DNA from: Phylloscopus collybita
Lineage: Eukaryota > Chordata > Aves > Passeriformes > Phylloscopidae
Direction of reading: 5' to 3'
Length of the DNA: 64,000 nt
Assembly: GCA_027886175.1 (NCBI GenBank)
Contig: JAJNNQ010000139.1
Span: forward strand, 1,178,001-1,242,000
Shown: one piece after another, positions 1 to 10,500 of the stretch
Numbering within the stretch: position 1 is the first letter of the stretch
Layout of the letters: every line of letters starts with the position of its first letter
Program-made: the position numbers and the translations under genes
The notes under the pieces: model-generated
The model's database searches: none
Told to the model about the DNA's origin: nothing
Seen by the model: the letters and a program-made list of their open reading frames with translations, nothing else

Positions 1-310
1 AGCAGCGCTTCGCGGAAGCACAGCCAGCGGCGTCTTCGGTCCAGCCGCAGCTTGTGCGGAGAAGCGAAAGAGAGCCGGGGAAGAACGTGGAAAGCCGAAC
101 TCGGTCGCTGCAAGCGGGTGCTGGCGAACAGCTTTTGGTCACCTTGTACAAACTGTCCCAGCACAGTGCAGAGTCCTCGTGGCTAGTTCCTTGAAATACC
201 TTTCCTGGCAGCAGCCCAGAGCTGTACTGAGTGCAGCAGGTGTCAGGCCGTCTCCTCTCGCCGTGTAGGTGCTTCTGTTTTGTGTTTGCAGCGTGCAGAG
301 AAGCCCGCGT

Positions 311-333
311 GCTTGCTGCTGCTTCCAGCAAGC
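311..333. repeat. Perfect hairpin inside the 499-bp unit (first copy)
   Basis: An 8-bp inverted repeat: GCTTGCTG at 311-318 pairs with CAGCAAGC at 326-333 across a 7-base loop. It recurs every 499 bp in the forward copies and in the inverted copies. The inverted unit near 6829-6853 has one C-to-A change that breaks one pair. Smaller hairpins lie in the same unit, such as GCTTC/GAAGC and CCGCA/TGCGG. Whether any of them matters is unknown. Confidence 0.8.
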
Positions 334-2774
334 CAAAACGCTTTTGCAGCCACTTTCCTGCCTTTTCCACAACAGGATCACTGTCTAGCTGATTTACAGT
401 TGCCTCTGCGTAGAGCAGCTAGAGGAGCAGCTCTGCCGGCTTTCCTGTGCTTCCGCATAGCAGAGCTGTCAAGAACGAGAAGCTGCGTTTTGCCGAGAAA
501 GCAGCGCTTCGCGGAAGCACAGCCAGCGGCGTCTTCGGTCCAGCCGCAGCTTGTGCGGAGAAGCGAAAGAGAGCCGGGGAAGAACGTGGAAAGCCGAACT
601 CGGTCGCTGCAAGCGGGTGCTGGCGAACAGCTTCTGGTCACCTTGTAGAAACTGTCCCAGCACAGTGCAGAGTCCCCGTGGCTAGTTCCTTGAAATACCT
701 TTCCTGGCAGCAGCCCAGAGCTGTACTGAGTGCAGCAGGTGTCAGGCCGTCTCCTCTCGCCGTGTAGGTGCTTCTGTTTTGTGTTTGCAGCGTGCAGAGA
801 AGCCCGCGTGCTTGCTGCTGCTTCCAGCAAGCCAAAACGCTTTTGCAGCCACTTTCCTGCCTTTTCCACAACAGGATCACTGTCTAGCTGATTTACAGTT
901 GCCTCTGCGTAGAGCAGCTAGAGGAGCAGCTCTGCCGGCTTTCATGTGCTTCCGCATAGCAGAGCTGTCAAGAACGAGAAGCTGCGTTTTGCCGAGAAAG
1001 CAGCGCTTCGCGGAAGCACAGCCAGCGGCGTCTTCGGTACAGCCGCAGCTTGTGCGGAGAAGCGAAAGAGAGCCGGGGAAGAACGTGGAAAGCCGAACTC
1101 GGTCGCTGCAAGCGGGTGCTGGCGAACAGCTTCTGGTCACCTTGTACAAACTCTCCCAGCACAGTGCAGAGTCCCCGTGGCTAGTTCCTTGAAATACATT
1201 TCCTGGCAGCAGCCCAGAGCTGTACTGAGTGCAGCAGGTGTCAGGCCGTCTCCTCTCGCCGTGTAGGTGCTTCTGTTTTGTGTTTGCAGCGTGCAGAGAA
1301 GCCCGCGTGCTTGCTGCTGCTTCCAGCAAGCCAAAACGCTTTTGCAGCCACTTTCCTGCCTTTTCCACAACAGGATCACTGTCTAGCTGACTTACAGTTG
1401 CCTCTGCGTAGAGCAGCTAGAGGAGCAGCTCTGCCGGCTTTCCTGTGCTTCTGCATAGCAGAGCTGTCAAGAACGAGAAGCTGCGTTTGGCCGAGAAAGC
1501 AGCGCTTCGCGGAAGCACAGCCAGCGGCGTCTTCGGTCCAGCCGCAGCTTGTGCGGAGAAGCGAAAGAGAGCCGGGGAAGAACGTGGAAAGCCGAACTCG
1601 GTCGCTGCAAGCGGGTGCTGGCGAACAGCTTCTGGTCACCTTGTACAAACTCTCCCAGCACAGTGCAGAGTCCCCGTGGCTAGTTCCTTGAAATACCTTT
1701 CCTGGCAGCAGCCCAGAGCTGTACTGAGTGCAGCAGGTGTCAGGCCGTCTCCTCTCGCCGTGTAGGTGCTTCTGTTTTGTGTTTGCAGCGTGCAGAGAAG
1801 CCCGCGTGCTTGCTGCTGCTTCCAGCAAGCCAAAACGCTTTTGCAGCCACTTTCCTGCCTTTTACACAACAGCATCACTGTCTAGCTGATTTACAGTTGC
1901 CTCTGCGTAGAGCAGCTAGAGGAGCAGCTCTGCCGGCTTTCCTGTGCTTCTGCATAGCAGAGCTGTCAAGAACGAGAAGCTGCGTTTTGCCGAGAAAGCA
2001 GCGCTTCGCGGAAGCACAGCCAGCGGCGTCTTCGGTCCAGCCGCAGCTTGTGCGGAGAAGCGAAAGAGAGCCGGGGAAGAACGTGGAAAGCCGAACTGGG
2101 TCGCTGCAAGCGGGTGCTGGCGAACAGCTTCTGGTCACCTTGTAAAAACTGTCCCAGCACAGTGCAGAGTCCCCGTGGCTAGTTCCTTGAAATACCTTTC
2201 CTGGCAGCAGCCCAGAGCTGTACTGAGTGCAGCAGGTGTCAGGCCGTCTCCTCTCGCCGTGTAGGTGCTTCTGTTTTGTGTTTGCAGCGTGCAGAGAAGC
2301 CCGCGTGCTTGCTGCTGCTTCCAGCAAGCCAAAACGCTTTTGCAGCCACTTTCCTGCCTTTTCCACAACAGGATCACTGTCTAGCTGATTTACAGTTGCC
2401 TCTGCGTAGAGCAGCTAGAGGAGCAGCTCTGCCGGCTTTCCTGTGCTTCTGCATAGCAGAGCTGTCAAGAACGAGAAGCTGCGTTTTGCCGAGAAAGCAG
2501 CGCTTCGCGGAAGCACAGCCAGCGGCGTCTTCGGTACAGCCGCAGCTTGTGCGGAGAAGTGAAAGAAAGCCGGGGAAGAACGTGGAAAGCCGAACTCGGT
2601 CGCTGCAAGCGGGTGCTGGCGAACAGCTTCTGGTCACCTTGGAGAAACTGTCCCAGCACAGTGCAGAGTCCCCGTGGCTAGTTCCTTGAAATACCTTTCC
2701 TGGCAGCAGCCCAGAGCTGTACTGAGTGCAGCAGGTGTCAGGCAGTCTCCTCTCGCCGTGTAGGTGCTTCTGTT

Positions 2775-5768
2775 TTGTGTTTGCAGCGTGCAGAGAAGCC
2801 CGCGTGCTTGCTGCTGCTTCCAGCAAGCCAAAACGCTTTTGCAGCCACTTTCCTGCCTTTTCCACAACAGGATCACTGTCTAGCTGATTTACAGTTGCCT
2901 CTGCGTAGAGCAGCTAGAGGAGCAGCTCTGCCGGCTTTCCTGTGCTTCCGCATAGCAGAGCTGTCAAGAACGAGAAGCTGCGTTTTGCCGAGAAAGCAGC
3001 GCTTCGCGGAAGCACAGCCAGCGGCGTCTTCGGTCCAGCCGCAGCTTGTGCGGAGAAGCGAAAGAGAGCCGGGGAAGAACGTGGAAAGCCGAACTCGGTC
3101 GCTGCAAGCGGGTGCTGGCGAACAGCTTCTGGTCACCTTGTAGAAACTGTCCCAGCACAGTGCAGAGTCCCCGTGGCTAGTTCCTTGAAATACCTTTCCT
3201 GGCAGCAGCCCAGAGCTGTACTGAGTGCAGCAGGTGTCAGGCCGTCTCCTCTCGCTGTGTAGGTGCTTCTGTTTGGTGTTTGCAGCGTGCAGAGAAGCCC
3301 GCGTGCTTGCTGCTGCTTCCAGCAAGCCAAAACGCTTTTGCAGCCACTTTCCTGCCTTTTCCACAACAGGATCACTGTCTAGCTGATTTACAGTTGCCTC
3401 TGCGTAGAGCAGCTAGAGGAGCAGCTCTGCCGGCTTTCCTGTGCTTCCGCATAGCAGAGCTGTCAAGAACGAGAAGCTGCGTTTTGCCGAGAAAGCAGCG
3501 CTTCGCGGAAGCACAGCCAGCGGCGTCTTCGGTACAGCCGCAGCTTGTGCGGAGAAGCGAAAGAGAGCCGGGGAAGAACGTGGAAAGCCGAACTCGGTCG
3601 CTGCAAGCGGGTGCTGGCGAACAGCTTCTGGTCACCTTGTAGAAACTGTCCCAGCACAGTGCAGAGTCCCCGTGGCTAGTTCCTTGAAATACCTTTCCTG
3701 GCAGCAGCCCAGAGCTGTACTGAGTGCAGCAGGTGTCAGGCCGTCTCCTCTCGCCGTGTAGGTGCTTCTGTTTTGTGTTTGCAGCGTGCAGAGAAGCCCG
3801 CGTGCTTGCTGCTGCTTCCAGCAAGCCAAAACGCTTTTGCAGCCACTTTCCTGCCTTTTCCACAACAGGATCACTGTCTAGCTGATTTACAGTTGCCTCT
3901 GCGTAGAGCAGCTAGAGGAGCAGCTCTGCCGGCTTTCCTGTGCTTCTGCATAGCAGAGCTGTCAAGAACGAGAAGCTGCGTTTGGCCGAGAAAGCAGCGC
4001 TTCGCGGAAGCACAGCCAGCGGTGTCTTCGGTACAGCCGCAGCTTGTGCGGAGAAGCGAAAGAGAGCCGGGGAAGAACGTGGAAAGCCGAACTCGGTCGC
4101 TGCAAGCGGGTGCTGGCGAACAGCTTTTGGTCACCTTGTACAAACTATCCCAGCACAGTGCAGAGTCCCCGTGGCTAGTTCCTTGAAATACCTTTCCTGG
4201 CAGCAGCCCAGAGCTGTACTGAGTGCAGCAGGTGTCAGGCAGTCTCCTCTCGCTGTGTAGGTGCTTCTGTTTTGTGTTTGCAGCGTGCAGAGAAGCCCGC
4301 GTGCTTGCTGCTGCTTCCAGCAAGCCAAAACGCTTTTGCAGCCACTTTCCTGCCTTTTCCACAACAGGATCACTGTCTAGCTGATTTACAGTTGCCTCTG
4401 CGTAGAGCAGCTAGAGGAGCAGCTCTGCCGGCTTTCCTGTGCTTCCGCATAGCAGAGCTGTCAAGAACGAGAAGCTGCGTTTTGCCGAGAAAGCAGCGCT
4501 TCGCGGAAGCACAGCCAGCGGCGTCTTCGGTCCAGCCGCAGCTTGTGCGGAGAAGCGAAAGAGAGCCGGGGAAGAACGTGGAAAGCCGAACTCGGTCGCT
4601 GCAAGCGGGTGCTGGCGAACAGCTTCTGGTCACCTTGTAGAAACTGTCCCAGCACAGTGCAGAGTCCCCGTGGCTAGTTCCTTGAAATACCTTTCCTGGC
4701 AGCAGCCCAGAGCTGTACTGAGTGCAGCAGGTGTCAGGCCGTCTCCTCTCGCCGTGTAGGTGCTTCTGTTTTGTGTTTGCAGCGTGCAGAGAAGCCCGCG
4801 TGCTTGCTGCTGCTTCCAGCAAGCCAAAACGCTTTTGCAGCCACTTTCCTGCCTTTTCCACAACAGGATCACTGTCTAGCTGATTTACAGTTGCCTCTGC
4901 GTAGAGCAGCTAGAGGAGCAGCTCTGCCGGCTTTCCTGTGCTTCCGCATAGCAGAGCTGTCAAGAACGAGAAGCTGCGTTTTGCCGAGAAAGCAGCGCTT
5001 CGCGGAAGCACAGCCAGCGGCGTCTTCGGTACAGCCGCAGCTTGTGCGGAGAAGCGAAAGAGAGCCGGGGAAGAACGTGGAAAGCCGAACTCGGTCGCTG
5101 CAAGCGGGTGCTGGCGAACAGCTTCTGGTCACCTTGTAGAAACTGTCCCAGCACAGTGCAGAGTCCCCGTGGCTAGTTCCTTGAAATACCTTTCCTGGCA
5201 GCAGCCCAGAGCTGTACTGAGTGCAGCAGGTGTCAGGCCGTCTCCTCTCGCCGTGTAGGTGCTTCTGTTTTGTGTTTGCAGCGTGCAGAGAAGCCCGCGT
5301 GCTTGCTGCTGCTTCCAGCAAGCCAAAACGCTTTTGCAGCCACTTTCCTGCCTTTTCCACAACAGGATCACTGTCTAGCTGACTTACAGTTGCCTCTGCG
5401 TAGAGCAGCTAGAGGAGCAGCTCTGCCGGCTTTCCTGTGTTTCTGCATAGCAGAGCTGTCAAGAACGAGAAGCTGCGTTTTGCCGAGAAAGCAGCGCTTC
5501 GCGGAAGCACAGCCAGCGGCGTCTTCGGTCCAGCCGCAGCTTGTGCGGAAAAGCGAAAGAGAGCCGGGGAAGAACGTGGAAAGCCGAACTCGGTCGCTGC
5601 AAGCGGGTGCTGGCGAACAGCTTCTGGTCACCTTGTACAAACTGTCCCAGCACAGTGCAGAGTCCCCGTGGCTAGTTCCTTGAAATACCTTTCCTGGCAG
5701 CAGCCCAGAGCTGTACTGAGTGCAGCAGGTGTCAGGCCGTCTCCTCTCGCCGTGTAGGTGCTTCTGTT
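2775..5768 (+). repeat. Three-unit (1497-bp) higher-order repeat in the 499-bp array
   Basis: Variant positions repeat every third unit. The TAGAAACTGT variant occurs at 3141 and 3640, and again 1497 bp later at 4638 and 5137, while the third unit carries the TACAAACT form. The same variant pair also occurs once near 280-1000. The first two members of each trimer are nearly identical across copies; the third is less conserved. Boundaries are approximate, since a tandem repeat can be phased at any base. Confidence 0.75.
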
Positions 5769-5950
5769 TTGTGTTTGCAGCGTGCAGAGAAGCCCGCGTG
5801 CTTGCTGCTGCTTCCAGCAAGCCAAAACGCTTTTGCAGCCACTTTCCTGCCTTTTCCACAATAGCATCACTGTCTAGCTGATTTACAGTTGCCTCTGCGT
5901 AGAGCAGCTAGAGGAGCAGCTCTGCCGGCTTTCTTGTGCTTCTGCATAGC

Positions 5951-5976
5951 AGAGCTGTCAAGAAAGTTATTTCAGG
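5951..5976. other. Inversion junction in the 499-bp satellite
   Basis: Sequence up to about 5964 follows the forward unit (GCTGTCAAGAA). From there it follows the reverse complement of a different part of the unit, which begins GCTGCCAGGAAAGG in intact inverted copies. The two sides share an 11-base imperfect match (GCTGYCARGAA), suggesting that short homology guided the join. The inverted copy also has extra mismatches next to the join (GTTATTTCAGGG). Confidence 0.9.
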
Positions 5977-7510
5977 GAACTAGCCACGGGGTCTCTGCAG
6001 TGTGCTGGGAGAGTTTCTCCAAGGTGACCAGAAGCTGTTCGCCAGCACCCGCTTGCAGCGACCGAGTTCGGCTTTCCACGTTCTTCCCCGGCTCTCTTTC
6101 GCTTCTCCGCACAAGCTGCGGCTGGACCGAAGACGCCGCTGGCTGTGCTTCCGCGAAGCGCTGCTTTCTCGGCAAAACGCAGCTTCTCGTTCTTGACAGC
6201 TCTGCTATGCAGAAGCACAGGAAAGCCGGCAGAGCTGCTCCTCTAGCTGCTCTACGCAGAGGCAACTGTAAATCAGCTAGACAGTGATGCTGTTGTGGAA
6301 AAGGCAGGAAAGTGGCTGCAAAAGCGTTTTGGCTTGCTGGAAGCAGCAGCAAGCACGCGGGCTTCTCTGCACGCTGCAAACACAAAACAGAAGCACCTAC
6401 ACGGCGAGAGGAGACTGCCTGACACCTGCTGCACTCAGTACAGCTCTGGGCTGCTGCCAGGAAAGGTATTTCAAGGAACTAGCCACGGGGACTCTGCACT
6501 GTGCTGGGACAGTTTCTACAAGGTGACCAGAAGCTGTTCGCCAGCACCCGCTTGCAGCGACCGAGTTCGGCTTTCCACGTTCTTCCCCGGCTCTCTTTCG
6601 CTTCTCCGCACAAGCTGCGGCTGTACCGAAGACGCCGCTGGCTGTGCTTTCGCGAAGCGCTGCTTTCTCGGCAAAACGCAGCTTCTCGTTCTTGACAGCT
6701 CTGCTATGCAGAAGCACAGGAAAGCCGGCAGAGCTGCTCCTCTAGCTGCTCTACGCAGAGGCAACTGTAAATCAGCTAGACAGTGATCCTGTTGTGGACT
6801 AGGCAAGAAAGTGGCTGCAAAAGCGTTTTGGCTTGCTGGAAGCAGCAGCAAGAACGAGGGCTTCTCTGTACGCTGCAAACACAAAACAGAAGCACCTACA
6901 CGGCGAGAGGATACTGCCTGACACCTGCTGCACTCAGTATAGCTCTGGGCTGCTGCCAGGAAAGGTATTTCAAGGAACTAGCCACGGGGACTCTGCACTG
7001 TGCTGGGACAGTTTCTACAAGGTGACCAGAAGCTGTTCGCCAGCACCCACTTGCAGCGACCGAGTTCGGCTTTCCACGTTCTTCCCCGGCTCTCTTTCGC
7101 TTCTCCGCACAAGCTGCGGCTGTACCGAAGACGCCGCTGGCTGTGCTTCCGCGAAGCGCTGCTTTCTCGGCCAAACGCAGCTTCTCGTTCTTGACAGCTC
7201 TGCTATGCAGAAGCACAGGAAAGCGGGCAGAGCTGCTCCTCTAGCTGCTCTACGCAGAGGCAACTGTAAATCAGCTAGACAGTGATCCTGTTGTGGAAAA
7301 GGCAGGAAAGTGGCTGCAAAAGCGTTTTGGCTTGCTGGAAGCAGCAGCAAGCACGCGGGCTTCTCTGCACGCTGCAAACACAAAACAGAAGCACCTACAC
7401 GGCGAGAGGAGACGGCCTGACACCTGCTGCACTCAGTACAGCTCTGGGCTGCTGCCAGGAAAGGTATTTCAAGGAACTAGCCACGGGGACTCTGCACTGT
7501 GCTGGGAGAG
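5965..7510 (-). repeat. 499-bp satellite array, inverted orientation
   Basis: About 3.1 units of the same 499-bp satellite on the opposite strand, with the same spacing (landmarks at 6295, near 6794 and 7293). The unit at about 6783-7000 is the most diverged here, with several private substitutions. The last unit is cut at 7510 where the next satellite begins. Confidence 0.95.
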
Positions 7511-7511
7511 T
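7502..7511. other. Junction between the 499-bp and 191-bp satellites
   Basis: The 499-bp unit here reads CTGGGAGAGTT and the 191-bp unit reads CTGGGAGATATCCTC. The observed sequence is CTGGGAGAGTCCTCATTTG. The two satellites therefore meet at an 8-base word both contain (7502-7509), with no filler sequence. Confidence 0.88.
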
Positions 7512-10500
7512 CCTCATTTGTATAGAATTTTAGTGGAATTTTAGTAGGCATAGGCCCAGTGTCTGGCAGACAGCATTAGGCACGAACCCTGGTCCATTTC
7601 CTTGGGAAACCAAAGTCTCCATCTTACGTGCCTGATGTCAGTTTGTAGGAGGCCTTTGGCACTACAAGGGCAGACAAACTTCCAACTGGTGGTAGATTCC
7701 GTGTGGGAGATATCCTCATTTGTGAGGAATTTCAGCAGGCATAACCCCAGTGGCAGGAAGACTGCATTAGACACAAACGGTGACCCTTTTCCATGGGAAA
7801 CCGAAGTCTCTACCCCACGTTCCTGATGTTAGTTTGTAAGAGGCCTTTGGAAGTACAAGGGCAGAAAAACTTCCATCTCGTGGTAGATTGCACCTGGGAG
7901 ATATCCTCATTTTTATGGAATTTTAGTGGTATTAAAGTAGGCAGAAATCCAGCGGCAGGCAGACTGATTTACACACGAACGCTGGCCCATATCCATGGGA
8001 AACCAAAGTCTCCACTCCTGGCTCCTCATGTCAGTTTATAGAAGGCCTTTGGAAATACAAGGGCAGAAAAACTTATATCTGACAATAGACTGCACCCGGG
8101 AGATGTCTTCATTTGTATGGAATTTCAGTGGAATTTTCGTAGGTAGAAGCCCAATGGCCGACAGACATTATTAGACATGAACGGTGGCCCATTTCCATGA
8201 GAAACCAAAGTCTCCACAACAGGTTCGTGATGTCAGTTTTTAGGAGGCCTTTGGCACTAGAAGGGTAAACAAATTTCGAACTGGTGGTGGATTCCATCTG
8301 GGAGATATCCTCATTTGTGAGGAATTTCAGCAGGCATAACCCCAGTGGCAGGCGCAGAGGATTAGACACGAACAGTGGCCCTTTTCCATGGGAAACCAAA
8401 ATCTCCACCCCACGTTGCTTCTGTCACTTTGTAGGAGGCGTTTTCCAATATAAGGGTAGAGAAACTTCCATCTGGTTGTAGATTGCACCTGGGAGATATC
8501 CTCATTTCTATGGAGTTTTAGTGGAATTTTAGTAGGAAGAAGCACAGTGGCAGGCAGACAGCATTAGACACGAACAATGGCCCATTTCTATGGGAAACCA
8601 AAGTCTCCACCCCACGTTCCTGATGTCCGTTTCTAGGAGGCCTTTGACACTACAAAGGTAGACAAACTTCCGTCTGGTGGTTGATTGCATCGGGGAGATA
8701 TCCTCATTTGTATGGAATTTCAGCAGGTAAAAGCCCAGTGGCAGGCAGACAACATTAGACATGAACGGTGGCCCTTTTCCCATGGGCAGCCAAAGTCTCC
8801 AAGCCACGTTCCTGATGTCAGGTTTTAGGAGGCCTTTGGCAGTACAAGGGCAAACAAACTTCTGTCTGGTGGCTGATTGCATCGGGGAGATATCCTCATT
8901 TGTATGGAATTTCAGCAGGTAAAAGCCCAGTGGCAAGCAGATAGCATTAGACACGAACGGTGGCCCTTTTCCATGGGAAAACAAAGTCTCCAACCCAGGC
9001 TCCTGATGTCAGTTTGTAGGAGGCCTTTGGCATAAAAAGGGCAGACAAACTTCCATCTGGTGGGAAATTGCATTTGGGAGATATCCTCATTTGTAGGGAA
9101 TTTTGGTAGGCTTCTGCCCACTGGCAGGCAGACAGCATTAGACACGAACAGTGGCCCCTTTCCATGGAAAAACAAATTATCCATCCTATGTTCCTGATCT
9201 CAGTTTGAAGGAGGCTTTTGGCACTGCAAGGGCTGACAAACTTCCACCTGGTGGTAGATTGCACCTGGGAGATATCCTCATTTTTATGGAATTTTAGTGG
9301 TATTTTAGAACTCAGAAGCCCAATGGCAGACAGACAGCATTAAACATGAATGGTGGGCCTTTTCTATAGGAAACCAAAGTCTCCAGGTGAGGTTCCGAAT
9401 GTCAATTTGAAGGAGGCCTTTGGCACTGCAAGAGAAGACAAATTTCCATCTGGTGGCATATTGCGTCTGGGAGATATCCTCATTTGTATGTAATTTCAGT
9501 AGTCATAAGTCAGTGGCAAGGAGACAGCATTAAACACCAAGGGTGGCCCTTTTCCATGGGAAACCAAAGCGTCCTCTCCAGATTCCTGATGTCAGTTTGT
9601 AGGAGGCCGTTGCATTACAAGGGCAGACAAACTTTCAACTGGTGGTAGACTCCATCTGGGAGATATCCTCATTTTTATGGAATTTTACTAGGCATAAGCC
9701 CAGTGGCAGGCACATAGCATTAGACAAAAAGGGTGGCCCATTTCCATGGGAAAACAAAGTCTCCACCGCACGTTCCTGATGTCAATTTTTAGGAGGCCTT
9801 TGGCACTTCAAGGGCAGACAAACTTCCACCTGGTGGTAGATTGCACCTGGGACTTATCAGCATTTGTATGGAACTGCAGCAGTCATAGCCACAGTGACAG
9901 GCAGACAGCATTAGACAGGAACGGTGGTCCTTTTACATGGGAAACCAAAGTCTCCACCCTAGGTTCCTGATGGCAGTTTGTAGGAGGTCTTTGGCACTAC
10001 AAGGGCAGAGAAACATCCATCTAGTTTAGATTACACCTGGGAGATATCCTCATTTGTATAGAATTTTAGTGGAATTTAACAGGCATAAGCCCAGTGGCTA
10101 GCAGACAGCATTAGACACAAACGGTGGCCCATTCCCTTGGGAAAGCAAAGTCTCCACCCCACGTTCCTGATGTCAGTTTTTAGGAGGCCTTTGGCACTAC
10201 GAGGGCAGACAAACTTCCAACTGGTGGTAGATTCCATCTGGGAGATGTCCTCATTTGTGAGGAATGTAAGTAGGCATTACTCCAGTGGCAGGCAGACAGC
10301 ATTAGACACGAACAGTGGCCCTTTTCCATGGGAAACCAAAATCTCCACCCCATGTTGCTGATGTCACTTTGTACGAGACGTTTTCCAATATAAGGGCAGA
10401 GAAACTTCCATCTGGTTGTAGATTGCACCTGGGAGATATCCTCATTTTTAAGGAGATTTAGTGGAATTTTAGTAGGAAGAAACCCAGTGGCAGGCAGACA

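Larger units (their letters stand above)
1..5964 (+). repeat. 499-bp satellite array, forward orientation
   Basis: About twelve head-to-tail copies of a 499-bp unit. The same landmarks recur at exactly 499-bp spacing, for example the segment around 280, 779, 1278, 1777, 2276, 2775 and so on to 5270. Copies differ by only a few substitutions each and I saw no length change, so the array is young or homogenised. The unit is GC-rich and keeps many CpGs, as in the stretch near 485-600. The window opens inside a unit, so the array continues to the left. I do not recognise the family. Several frames on both strands stay open for 64-163 codons, but 499 is not a multiple of three and at least five overlapping frames are open at once, which argues against coding. 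Confidence 0.97.

Noticed and set aside
280..7383. Repeated frames of 80, 106, 122-137, 150 and 163 codons in the 499-bp units as a multicopy gene family
   Set aside because: The frames overlap on both strands in the same DNA, have no recognisable domain, and arise because the GC-rich unit has few stop codons. The unit length also breaks frame between copies.
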